Assembly (NCBI GenBank): GCA_964562855.1
Contig: CAZLVB010000011.1
Span: 1 to 22,929 of the forward strand
Direction of reading: 5' to 3'
Source: 2-12-FULL-41-17 sp964562855
GTDB taxonomy: Bacteria; Patescibacteriota; Microgenomatia; Curtissbacterales; GWA2-41-24
Length of the DNA: 22,929 bases
Numbering within the stretch: the stretch's first letter is position 1; the number at the start of each line of letters is the position of its first letter. Shown here in pieces: positions 5,716-12,975 of the stretch. Below the pieces are notes generated by a model. That model was not told the DNA's origin. It searched no databases and was given only the letters and a program-made list of their open reading frames with translations. The translations under genes and the position numbers were made by a program.

Positions 5716-7200
5716 CTAAAGCTCGGCAACTGCCGGCGGCTCCTCCACCTGAGGTCTGGATCTTCTTTTTTCAGCACTGTAGAACTTAACCCTATCCGCT
5801 TTAAATATCAAGTCGATTTCCCCGGTTGGACCGTTTCTGTGTTTTTGGATATCCAATTTCACCTGCTCGATATTCTCCGCGTCCGGCCGCCAGATAAACA
5901 TGACCACGTCCGCATCCTGCTCAATCGCCCCCGATTCTCTTAAATCCGCCAGCTGTGGTCTTTTGGTACCACGCTGCTCAACCGCTCGAGAAAGCTGAGA
6001 ACACGCAAGCACCGGTATCTTAAGCTCTCTGGCCAGATTTTTAAGACTTTGAGCAATTTCGGAAACTTCCTGTACCCTATTTTCCAGATTCCTGCCGACA
6101 ACAAGCTGCAGATAATCAACAATCAACAGATTAAGACCCCGCTCGACCTGAAGACGTCTTGCCTTGGTGCGCATCTCCAAAATACTGGCAGCCGGCGTAT
6201 CATCTATAAAAAACGGCGCATCTGCTAAAATCCCCATGGCTTCCTGTAGTCTGTCGAAGTCGCTGTCTTCCAATTTGCCGGTTTTCAACTTCCAGGCATC
6301 TACTTCACTTGTTGTAACTAACAGACGGTCCACAAGTTCTTCCTTACTCATCTCCAGCGAAAAAATTCCCACAGGTAAGCCCTCTTTTATGGCCACATGA
6401 GCGGCAATGTTTAGAGCCAAAGAAGTTTTACCTTGTCCCGGCCTGGATGCTAGAATCAGCAAATTAGAATCCTGCATGCCGGCAAGCTTGCCGTCTAAAT
6501 CCCAATAACCCGTCGGTACTCCGCGCAGCCCCCCGGGTTTGCGGTGAAGCTCTTCAAGCCTGTCAAAGCTTTCAGCCAAGGCATCTTTCAGAGGCAAAAA
6601 GTTCTGCCTGAGCTGCTTCTGGGAAAGCGCAAAAATTGACTGTTCTGCTTCATCCAGAATCGACCTGATATCAGAGGTTTCATCAAATGCGGCAGTGGAA
6701 ACCTTACCGCTTGCGGTAATCAACTGCCGCTTAATAAAGTGGTCCCGCACGATCTGAGAATAAACAAGTATATTAGCAGCTGTGGGCACAATGGAAGCAA
6801 GTTCCGCCAAATAACTAGCTCCGCCAACTTCATCAAACACACCCTTCTTCTTAAGCATGGCAGTTAAAGTCACTAAATCGACAGGCTCTCGCCTTTCATA
6901 TAGTTCGATCATCGAAGAAAAAATGTCGGCATGATGCCTCTTGTAAAAATACTCCGGTTTTAAAATTTGAATAACGGAAATAATCGCGTCGCGGTCTAAA
7001 AGAATTGCCCCAATGATTGCCTTTTCGGCTTCAAGGTCTTGAGGAGGTACATTACCTGAAATTTTATTCGTAGAAAAGCTTTGCCTATTCGTAGAAAGGC
7101 TTTGCCTATTCGTAGAAAGGCTTTGCCTATTCGCAGAAAAGCTTTGCCTATTCGTAGAAAGGCTTTGCCTATTCGTAGAAAAGCTTTGCTTATTAGCCAT
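5716..7200 (-). CDS. dnaB: Replicative DNA helicase DnaB with N-terminal heptapeptide repeats
   Basis: 494 residues, the hexameric 5'-3' helicase of the replication fork. The N-terminal DnaB domain starts at VPPQDLEAEKAIIGAILLD (51-69). The RecA-like domain has Walker A SRPGQGKTS (252-260, Lys258), SLEMSKEE, Walker B LLIVDYLQL (358-366) and the SQLSRAVEQR and DLRESGAIEQDADVV motifs. Normal proteins begin a few residues before IPPQ. Here residues 5-46 are six imperfect copies of the heptapeptide S(F/L)STNRQ, made by a 21-bp tandem repeat, with no in-frame ATG after the repeats. The tail is hydrophilic and probably disordered. The preceding intergenic region is AT-rich with periodic repeats, and no clear promoter was found. 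Confidence 0.97.
   Translation of the reverse strand: MANKQSFSTNRQSLSTNRQSFSANRQSLSTNRQSLSTNRQSFSTNKISGNVPPQDLEAEKAIIGAILLDRDAIISVIQILKPEYFYKRHHADIFSSMIELYERREPVDLVTLTAMLKKKGVFDEVGGASYLAELASIVPTAANILVYSQIVRDHFIKRQLITASGKVSTAAFDETSDIRSILDEAEQSIFALSQKQLRQNFLPLKDALAESFDRLEELHRKPGGLRGVPTGYWDLDGKLAGMQDSNLLILASRPGQGKTSLALNIAAHVAIKEGLPVGIFSLEMSKEELVDRLLVTTSEVDAWKLKTGKLEDSDFDRLQEAMGILADAPFFIDDTPAASILEMRTKARRLQVERGLNLLIVDYLQLVVGRNLENRVQEVSEIAQSLKNLARELKIPVLACSQLSRAVEQRGTKRPQLADLRESGAIEQDADVVMFIWRPDAENIEQVKLDIQKHRNGPTGEIDLIFKADRVKFYSAEKRRSRPQVEEPPAVAEL
7063..7188. repeat. Six 21-bp tandem repeats at the start of dnaB
   Basis: The unit is CAAAGCYTTTCTACGAATAG plus G on the minus strand, with six copies that differ by point changes (F/L and T/A). 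A length of 21 keeps the frame whatever the copy number, so this could be a length-variable (VNTR) locus. Confidence 0.9.
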
Positions 7201-7323
7201 AAATTTTAAATTGTTAAATTGACCTAATTACTCTAATTTTTAATATATTGAAAATAGGCTCCCTTATTGATCTAATTAATTCCCAAAGTCCCAATTTTAG
7301 AAATTAGAAATTAGAAATTTTAT
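7201..7323. repeat. AT-rich periodic intergenic sequence upstream of dnaB
   Basis: No gene seen. It contains the motifs CCTAATTACTCTAATT and GATCTAATTAATT, spaced by about 10 nt, and a short tandem run of TTAGAAATTAGAAATTAG. Closely similar strings recur at 17771-17854 (before ssb) and partly at 12873-12975 (before prfA). Confidence 0.6.
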
Positions 7324-7980
7324 CTATTGTCTTGCCAAAAGAACTATTTCTACCTCTTCCGGTAATTTGTCCGCGGAAACCGAAAGCTTTGCTTGCGGTT
7401 CTGCCTTTTCCTTGCCAAAGCTTTCCAGAAACTTTTGCTCATTTTCCAGCTCAAATTTAAGACCGTCTACTTTGTAATGCATCGGCACAACGATTTTTGG
7501 TTCTATCTGGGCAATGATATCCGGCGCCTCTTTGGCAGAAATTGTATATGTGCCGCCTACGGGAATCAAAAGAACATCGCAGGCAGAAAGCTGCTCCACC
7601 TGCTCTTGGGTAAGCTTTTTTTGACCCAAATCTCCCAAATGGACAATATTGATATCGTCGATATTAATTAAATAAATGGTATTTTTGCCACGCTGACTGC
7701 CGCCAATGTCATCATGAAAGCTATCGATTCCCACAACATTGACCTTAGAAATCTCATATTCGCCGGGGCCGGAAATTACGAAAGGGTCTCTATCTTCACT
7801 TGTTTTGACGGCCAAGCTATTGTTGTGATCCTGGTGCTGATGAGTTACGCAGACAATATCCGCTTCCAGCTTTAAGTTAGGAAGGCCGGTAAAGTTGGCG
7901 TCGTATGGATCGCAAACCACACCGGCGCCTTTGCCTTTTACCTTAAAACAAGCCTGTCCAAACCACCAAATGTCGACCAT
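7324..7980 (-). CDS. Metallo-beta-lactamase-fold hydrolase (UPF0173-like)
   Basis: 218 residues. The metal-binding signature THQHQDH (His47, His49, Asp51, His52) is present, followed by HLGDLG and VPMHYK, which supply the remaining ligands. The start WWFGQACFKVKGKG and the block GPGEYEI resemble the small L-ascorbate-6-phosphate lactonase-like/UPF0173 branch, whose substrates are mostly unknown. There is no signal peptide, so it should be cytoplasmic. The gene is monocistronic, between a repeat-rich spacer and dnaB. Substrate not assignable. Confidence 0.85.
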   Translation of the reverse strand: MVDIWWFGQACFKVKGKGAGVVCDPYDANFTGLPNLKLEADIVCVTHQHQDHNNSLAVKTSEDRDPFVISGPGEYEISKVNVVGIDSFHDDIGGSQRGKNTIYLINIDDINIVHLGDLGQKKLTQEQVEQLSACDVLLIPVGGTYTISAKEAPDIIAQIEPKIVVPMHYKVDGLKFELENEQKFLESFGKEKAEPQAKLSVSADKLPEEVEIVLLARQ

Positions 7981-8008
7981 AAATGGCTTCTAAGCAAAGC
8001 TGGGTTTA

Positions 8009-8027
8009 TCCCGAGCAACGCGAGGGA
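8009..8027. repeat. Palindromic repeat with tandem GA mismatch
   Basis: TCCC pairs with GGGA, then comes a GA/GA mismatch, then GC/GC around AAC. It has the same architecture as other dispersed repeats here. It lies in the predicted leader of the metallohydrolase gene. Confidence 0.55.
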
Positions 8028-8035
8028 GCCAAAAA

Positions 8036-8062
8036 ATCATAGCACAAATTGAAAGACCGCAA
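8036..8062 (-). promoter_or_regulatory. Possible promoter of the metallohydrolase gene
   Basis: The minus strand reads TATGAT (8036-8041), preceded by TTGCGG at 15 nt or TTTGCG at 16 nt. The predicted leader is about 49 nt and contains the repeat at 8009-8027. Confidence 0.4.
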
Positions 8063-8136
8063 AAGTCGCAAAAATTGCCCGGTGGTCGAAGCGTGTGTTA
8101 AGCTAAAATACTAAGAATGACCTGTCAGAAGCTTCA

Positions 8137-9075
8137 ATGATGGTCATAAATTTCATTAACCGTATCGCCAAATACCTTGTAATCATAATCTTATTTGGAT
8201 CTTTCATCTTCGGCCTCATCTGGTTGTGGCAAAGACAGCCAAAGCCACAATCAAATCAGGAAGATCAAATAACCAGCTCTATTAAGAACAAGCCTAGCGA
8301 AGACTCCCTTATTACTCCCCAAGATCTGACAGTTTTAACTTCACAAAACGTTAATTTTAAAGGTAAGACGAAAGCAAACTCACTTGTTGCTTTCTGGTCA
8401 AACAGCTTTTCGGCTGTTACAGAATCTGATAACGACGGGGCTTTCACATCCAGTGAAGTTACTATCGCAAAAGGTCTAAATCAGGTTAAAATGGCCGTGA
8501 TTTCAGATAAATTAACACTGGAAAGCGTAAGCACGCTTAATTACCTTTCGGCAGACAATAATAAAGACGGTGATATTGTAAATTCCGGATCTGTTAAAAA
8601 AATTCTGGACACCCTAATCACCGTAAACACGGATACTGATGACAAAAATATCAGAACCTTAAATGCAGCTTTCACCTTTTCGCAAGATTTAAATTCCGAA
8701 GAAGCGGCGCTATCCCCCATAAAAAGAATTCGAATCGGAGACTTTATAATTGCCCAAGGATTCCTGCCAAAGGACAAAGAGGATAATCAACTAAAAGCAA
8801 ACAAGATTCAAGTTTTTAGGGAAAACATCCCTATAAACACAAGATCTTTGGCAATTGCCAAAATTATAACAAGCCCGAAGCAAAATAAACTCTCTGCAAA
8901 AAACTTATCCGACAACGCAATACTGGATTTGACTCTTGAAAAATTTTCATCAATTATACTTGACGGCAAGGAGGTTAAAGCTAGTGATATTGAAATAAAC
9001 AAAAACGCAATCATTATCTATCATCCAGATAAAGGCAAAAATCTTATTGACCTAATCTATCTACTATCCCAATAG
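8137..9075 (+). CDS. Membrane-anchored exported protein with Ig-like region
   Basis: 312 residues. An N-terminal membrane segment (about residues 10-31, AKYLVIIILFGSFIFGLIWLW) is followed by a polar linker rich in Gln, Ser and Lys. Residues about 62-128 (DLTVLTSQNVNFKGKTKANSL onward, with GAFTSSEVTIAKGLNQV) look like a bacterial Ig-like or carboxypeptidase-regulatory-type beta sandwich. The C-terminal half (IRIGDFIIAQGFL, LTLEKFSSIILDGKEV) looks like a second beta-rich domain. No catalytic motif is recognised. It is probably a cell-surface protein facing outward. Two adjacent ATGs (8137, 8140) are possible starts. Possible -10 TAAAAT at 8104-8109. Confidence 0.6.
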   Translation: MMVINFINRIAKYLVIIILFGSFIFGLIWLWQRQPKPQSNQEDQITSSIKNKPSEDSLITPQDLTVLTSQNVNFKGKTKANSLVAFWSNSFSAVTESDNDGAFTSSEVTIAKGLNQVKMAVISDKLTLESVSTLNYLSADNNKDGDIVNSGSVKKILDTLITVNTDTDDKNIRTLNAAFTFSQDLNSEEAALSPIKRIRIGDFIIAQGFLPKDKEDNQLKANKIQVFRENIPINTRSLAIAKIITSPKQNKLSAKNLSDNAILDLTLEKFSSIILDGKEVKASDIEINKNAIIIYHPDKGKNLIDLIYLLSQ

Positions 9076-9121
9076 CCCACATACCCAAATACCTTTATCC
9101 GTAGTATCATAAAAATAATAG

Positions 9122-9145
9122 ATCCCGAAACAAATTCGGGATGAC
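9122..9145. repeat. Hairpin repeat before hisS
   Basis: ATCCCGAA pairs with TTCGGGAT (9122-9142) around ACAAA, followed by GAC. The flanking GGATGAC is shared with the repeat at 571-595. It lies 15 nt before the hisS ATG and could fold in the mRNA leader. Confidence 0.65.
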
Positions 9146-9159
9146 AAAAAAGAGAACTT

Positions 9160-10056
9160 ATGCAAAAAGGCCCGCCGACACCCAAAGGATTTCGCGACAT
9201 TGACCCGGCTTTTGCCAAAAAAAGAAGACAGATCATCAATCAAATTGCCAAGGTTCTGGAAGATGCCGGCTTTGAACCTCTGGAAACTCCAACTGTCGAA
9301 TTTGCCCAAACCTTAAAGGGTAAATACGGGGAGGAAGAAAGGTTAATTTATGAATTTAAAGACCGAGGCGGTCGAGATTTAGCACTGCGCTATGATCTAA
9401 CCGTTCCTCTTGCCCGTTACGTAGCCAATAACAATCCAAAGTTACCATTTAGACGATACCAAATCGGCCAGGTCTTTCGGGGAGAAAACCCGCAAGCCGG
9501 ACGTTTTCGTGAATTCACCCAGTTTGACTTCGATACGGTCGGCTCCGAAGACATGGCCCAGGACTCCCAAATTATTGCCACCGCCATCAAAGCCGTAAAA
9601 GCAGTGGGTATTTCTAAATGTCAGATAAAAATCAACGACCGCAAAAATTTCGAAGACGTCGATAAAAAAGTTGTTATCGCTTTGGATAAACTCGAAAAAG
9701 TCGGAGAAGAAAAAGTCATTTACGAGCTAACATCTGCAGGTTTTGATAAGGATAAAGCAACAACTTTACTTGCAGCTATGAGAGATAAAAAACCAACTCC
9801 CGATCTCGAGACGATTTTCGCAAAACTGGAAAAATTGGGCATCACCAAAGGTGACTATGCTTATGATCCCCTTCTGGCCAGGGGTCTAGATTACTACACG
9901 GGAGCGATCTTTGAATTAAGAGTTCCCTCTTACGGAAATCTGTCAATCGGTTCCGGCGGCCGGTATGATAACTTAATCGGTATGTTTGCGCAAAAACAAA
10001 TTCCCGCCGTCGGCTTTTCATTCGGAATCGACCGACTCATCGAAGCCCTCTCGTGA
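9160..10056 (+). CDS. hisS: Histidyl-tRNA synthetase, catalytic domain only
   Basis: 298 residues; typical HisRS has about 420. All class II catalytic parts are present: YDLTVPLARYVA, motif 2 FRRYQIGQVFRGENPQAGR and FREFTQFDFDTVG, the HisRS signature ARGLDYYTGAIFE and motif 3 GGRYDNL...GFSFGIDRLIEAL. The protein stops right after motif 3, so the C-terminal anticodon-binding domain (about 90-100 residues) is missing. The next gene overlaps it (GTGA, 10053-10056) and is an unrelated transporter, so this is not a simple frameshift. HisZ also lacks this domain, but it does not normally keep the histidine-binding signature, and no his operon is nearby. AGAGA lies 5-9 nt before the ATG as a weak ribosome site. 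Confidence 0.88.
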   Translation: MQKGPPTPKGFRDIDPAFAKKRRQIINQIAKVLEDAGFEPLETPTVEFAQTLKGKYGEEERLIYEFKDRGGRDLALRYDLTVPLARYVANNNPKLPFRRYQIGQVFRGENPQAGRFREFTQFDFDTVGSEDMAQDSQIIATAIKAVKAVGISKCQIKINDRKNFEDVDKKVVIALDKLEKVGEEKVIYELTSAGFDKDKATTLLAAMRDKKPTPDLETIFAKLEKLGITKGDYAYDPLLARGLDYYTGAIFELRVPSYGNLSIGSGGRYDNLIGMFAQKQIPAVGFSFGIDRLIEALS

Positions 10057-10943
10057 ATTTCAACAAAGCATTTATCTACCTTATCGTAGCCGCTCTTCTC
10101 TGGGGGGCTACAATCCCGATTATGAAATTCACTCTCACCCAGATTCCCCTTTTTTCTCTAATCACAATCCGGATGACTTTTGCAAGCATCATACTTTTTC
10201 CGTTTGTCATAAAACATATAAAGGTAGCCAAAGCAGATATTAAGACTTTAATTCTGGCTGCTGTATTTGGAACAAACTTAAATTTAGCTTTTTTCTTTTT
10301 AGGATTAAAATACTCTCTTGCGATAAATGCCTCGGTCATACTTGCTACCACGCCAATCTTTACTCTTATTTTGGCCCAGTTTTTTTTAAAAGAAAAATTT
10401 ACAGCAAAGCTTTTGCTCGGCTCTGTTTTGGCGATGCTTGGGGTGATTTTTATTGTGGGGGTCCCAATCCTTCACTTAAACTTAAAATCAACCATCGGCA
10501 ACCTGGCCTTGGTTGCCTCGGCACTTGCATGGGTAGGGCATGAAATATTTTCCAAAAAGGTTCTGGTAAAATATTCACCCGTAACAGTTGCTTTTTACAC
10601 AACCGCAATCGGTGCCACAATTTTTTCTCCTCTTTTTATTTTTGAACTTTTCCAAAATCCGGCTTGGTACAATCATGTTAATTTTCAGGGTTTCTTAGGG
10701 CTCCTATACGGTATACTTTTTGCCTCACTTATTGCTTACGTTTGCTGGCAAAAAGGGCTATCTTTGACAACTGCAGGGGAAGCATCTTTTATTTTTTATT
10801 TAATGCCGCTTTCCGGTATTTTGTTTTCTTTTATCCTGCTCAAAGAAAAATTTCCTGCTTTTTTGACAGTGGGTGCCATGCTGATTCTCGCTGGCGTAAT
10901 CCTTACAGAGTTTCACCGCAAATCCCGCCCTTTGCGGGAATAA
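10053..10943 (+). CDS. EamA/DMT-family transporter
   Basis: 296 residues with ten hydrophobic segments in two similar halves, the EamA (DUF6) duplication typical of drug/metabolite transporters. Marks include AALLWGATIPIMKFTL at the start, LKYSLAINASVILATTPIF, LLGSVLAMLGVIFIVG and, in the second half, SLIAYVCWQKGLSLTTAGEASF and AMLILAGVILTE. Substrate cannot be predicted. It starts with GTG at 10053, overlapping the hisS stop by GTGA, so it is translationally coupled to hisS. A hairpin lies over its last codons. Confidence 0.88.
   Translation: MNFNKAFIYLIVAALLWGATIPIMKFTLTQIPLFSLITIRMTFASIILFPFVIKHIKVAKADIKTLILAAVFGTNLNLAFFFLGLKYSLAINASVILATTPIFTLILAQFFLKEKFTAKLLLGSVLAMLGVIFIVGVPILHLNLKSTIGNLALVASALAWVGHEIFSKKVLVKYSPVTVAFYTTAIGATIFSPLFIFELFQNPAWYNHVNFQGFLGLLYGILFASLIAYVCWQKGLSLTTAGEASFIFYLMPLSGILFSFILLKEKFPAFLTVGAMLILAGVILTEFHRKSRPLRE
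10923..10939 (+). terminator. GC-rich hairpin at the end of the hisS-EamA unit
   Basis: TCCCGC pairs with GCGGGA around CCTTT, inside the last codons of the transporter. There is only a short A/T stretch after it and no proper T-run, so it is a weak terminator candidate or another palindromic repeat. Confidence 0.35.
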
Positions 10944-10953
10944 ATTTGACTCC

Positions 10954-10982
10954 TTGACAAAAATTAGGCTCAAGACTAAGAT
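10954..10982 (+). promoter_or_regulatory. Sigma-70-type promoter of the FBP aldolase/phosphatase gene
   Basis: TTGACA (10954-10959), a 17-nt spacer, then TAAGAT (10977-10982). The predicted start is near 10989, with a leader of about 22 nt and no Shine-Dalgarno sequence before the ATG at 11011. Confidence 0.7.
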
Positions 10983-11010
10983 CTAAAAGTCAATCTGCTC
11001 CCATATCTTC

Positions 11011-12495
11011 ATGTCAGGCGAAAGAGCAACTTACAATCATACTCCTTTAGTTCCCGTAAATGAATCTCTAGATAATTCGGATATATACCATCAAAAAGCA
11101 CGTGACCTTGTCTACCTACCACAAACCACGATAGGTACAATAGGAGACGAAGGCAATGGCCCTCTTCCCAACATCTTTACAGTATCTGGGTCTTCGTGGG
11201 CAAGAGAGGCAAGCGTTGTACCTCTATTTTTCAGAGCGACCAAGGCAGACATCGGTGGCGTTGGTGGGCATGTTGTAGTAGACCCAGAAGTTCAGGCAAT
11301 ATTTGCGGAGTATATCCTTCGTTACAATCGTTTAGCAGGAAAAGGTAGAAATAGACCAGTATTCAGAAGTATTTTCTTTACCCATACTGGCGACGACGTT
11401 TGCGCAGTTGGAGTTCTTGACGCAAGAGCTATGGAGCATCCGGAAATCGCAGACGAACTCCTTTGGGACGCGTTCAAAAGAGGCGCAGAAAAAGCTAAAG
11501 AACTGGGTAATTATGCTCCCGGGCAGGACCTGAAAGTTGATACCTTTAGTGGAAACATAAAAGGAATGGGGCCGGGGTCAGCTGTGTTGCCTCTTCCATT
11601 TAGGCCAGGAAGCAAAGACACTTCTCAAACAGTTCTAATTGCAACGGCAGACAAAACAGAACCTGGTTCATACAATTATTTAACCAGGGGAGCATATTTA
11701 GATCCAAACTTTAATACAGGTCTTTTAATTGCAAAATCAGACATGAAAAGAGGTTACACGTTCAAAATTATTGATGTGGATACTAAAGCCCAAGCCATTG
11801 AAGCAGGAGCTAGTCCTACAAATGAGAAGGAGCTAAATGAAGCAATGGACAGAACTGGTGGCACAGAACGCGCGATTTGGCTTAGGGGCCCCGAAGATCT
11901 TTATGACCTTGGTGCTCTCACAATGAACAGTTCAAGATATGTGATTGCAGAAGTTTGGACTAAAAATGAAGATGGAAGTCCAAAAGAAATGGGGGTAGCT
12001 GTCTCAGCAGAAAGGTTGCACAACATAAAAGATGCGAGCGGAAGATTTGTTTACGGAGGAAAAGACGATCCTACAATGCTTTCGCTGGCTCAGGGAAACT
12101 GGCCAGCTCCAGGAGAAATTGTCTCTCCCCTTGCACGAATTCCAATCGTAGCTGGAGATTGCAGAGGTAGTCATTTCTTACCATGGTATCCTATCCCAAT
12201 AGATTCCCAGACTTCATATTGGTCCGGCCCGATTGTTTCTGCAATTACCGCGAGCGTAAATCTCGAAACAGGACGAATCGGCTCAATCTCGGATCAATTA
12301 GCAACTGGGACACCTTGGGACGGCATTAGAAATAAAGCTTCAGAAAAAATGGTCGATTTTAGAGATGGCCAAGGTTATACTCACCCCGGAACTCTTGGTA
12401 CGGGCGAAATGGAATACCAGGACGGTTGGATAGAACGAATGCAAAGATTAAATGGAGAATTTTCAATAACCGAACTCAAGAAACAAGCCGCTTAA
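11011..12495 (+). CDS. Archaeal-type fructose-1,6-bisphosphate aldolase/phosphatase (class V FBPase)
   Basis: 494 residues. The core (from about residue 74) follows the bifunctional FBPA/P family, which makes fructose 6-phosphate from triose phosphates in gluconeogenesis. Visible motifs are KADIGGVGGH (Asp80, His87), HTGDDV (Asp128-Asp129), GQDL, DTFSGNIKGMGPG, ADKTEPGSYN and VYGGKDDP. From memory of the archaeal structures, Tyr348 and Lys351 here match the lid-loop Tyr and Schiff-base Lys, and Tyr469 in EMEY matches the third catalytic Tyr, so both activities look possible. Archaeal proteins begin close to the KAD motif. Here about 70 residues precede it (including SDIYHQKARDLVYLPQTT), plus small internal insertions. 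It is transcribed from its own consensus promoter. Codon use looks richer in AGA/GGA than its neighbours, which could reflect transfer; this was not computed. Confidence 0.9.
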   Translation: MSGERATYNHTPLVPVNESLDNSDIYHQKARDLVYLPQTTIGTIGDEGNGPLPNIFTVSGSSWAREASVVPLFFRATKADIGGVGGHVVVDPEVQAIFAEYILRYNRLAGKGRNRPVFRSIFFTHTGDDVCAVGVLDARAMEHPEIADELLWDAFKRGAEKAKELGNYAPGQDLKVDTFSGNIKGMGPGSAVLPLPFRPGSKDTSQTVLIATADKTEPGSYNYLTRGAYLDPNFNTGLLIAKSDMKRGYTFKIIDVDTKAQAIEAGASPTNEKELNEAMDRTGGTERAIWLRGPEDLYDLGALTMNSSRYVIAEVWTKNEDGSPKEMGVAVSAERLHNIKDASGRFVYGGKDDPTMLSLAQGNWPAPGEIVSPLARIPIVAGDCRGSHFLPWYPIPIDSQTSYWSGPIVSAITASVNLETGRIGSISDQLATGTPWDGIRNKASEKMVDFRDGQGYTHPGTLGTGEMEYQDGWIERMQRLNGEFSITELKKQAA

Positions 12496-12506
12496 TCCCC
12501 TATTAA

Positions 12507-12535
12507 TTGTTTCGACGTTAATTTTTTGTTAAAAT
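12507..12535 (+). promoter_or_regulatory. Promoter of rpmE-prfA
   Basis: TTGTTT (12507-12512), 17-nt spacer, TAAAAT (12530-12535). Only 8 nt separate the -10 from the rpmE ATG at 12544, so the mRNA would be leaderless or nearly so. Confidence 0.55.
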
Positions 12536-12543
12536 ACCGTACT

Positions 12544-12858
12544 ATGAAAGCGCAAATACATCCGCAATATTTTGAAGATGCAAAAGTAAGTTGCGTCTGC
12601 GGCAACGCGTTTACTACAGGCAGTACAATGCAGGAGATTCGCGTGGAAGTCTGCAGCAATTGCCATCCGTTTTTTACCGGAGAAATGAAATATGTCGATA
12701 CTCTGGGCAGAGTTGAAAAGTTCCAGAAAAAGCTGGAAAAGGCCAAAAAAATCCAAAGTGAAATAACCAAGAAAGTTGTACAAGAGCAGCAAAAAGAAAA
12801 AAGGCCGGATAGTCTTCGCGAAATGATTGCTTTGGCTAAAAAGCAAGCTTCTTCTTAG
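12544..12858 (+). CDS. rpmE: Ribosomal protein bL31, zinc form, with C-terminal extension
   Basis: 104 residues from the ATG at 12544 (MKAQIHPQYFEDAKVSCVC). The bL31 core ends near residue 65 (KYVDTLGRVEKFQKK). Cys at CVCGN and CSNCHPF form the zinc site of the C+ type. About 35 extra basic, helical residues (KLEKAKKIQSEITKKVVQEQ onward) follow. Upstream in-frame codons exist (to 12526), but they overlap the -10 box and do not match the family. It precedes prfA, a common bacterial order. Confidence 0.93.
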   Translation: MKAQIHPQYFEDAKVSCVCGNAFTTGSTMQEIRVEVCSNCHPFFTGEMKYVDTLGRVEKFQKKLEKAKKIQSEITKKVVQEQQKEKRPDSLREMIALAKKQASS

Positions 12859-12975
12859 CCCGCCTTCGGCGGACTCAATTTCTAATTTCTAATTTGAAAT
12901 TTCTAATCAATAATTAATTCATTAATATTTAAAAATTGAATAAAAATTAAAAATTTATAATTATAAATTAAATTC
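12859..12975. repeat. GC hairpin and AT-rich spacer between rpmE and prfA
   Basis: A hairpin CCGCC/GGCGG (12860-12872) lies right after the rpmE stop, followed by AT-rich sequence with repeated TTTCTAATTTCTAATTTG and long A/T runs up to the prfA ATG. TATAAT in this stretch (7 nt before a predicted start, 14 nt before the ATG) may give prfA its own promoter. Confidence 0.5.

Noticed and set aside
8808..9309. Several minus-strand frames overlapping the anchored protein and hisS
   Set aside because: They are shadows of strongly supported plus-strand genes and have no independent motifs.
9160..10056. HisZ (ATP phosphoribosyltransferase regulatory subunit) as the identity of the short HisRS-like protein
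   Set aside because: The histidine-binding signature GLDYYTG and the motif 2 arginine region are intact, and no histidine biosynthesis genes are nearby.
11011..12495. Loss of the Schiff-base lysine in the FBP aldolase/phosphatase at SRYVIAEVW
   Set aside because: On recounting the archaeal sequence, the catalytic Tyr/Lys pair belongs to the YVGKDD motif, which is present here as VYGGKDDP.
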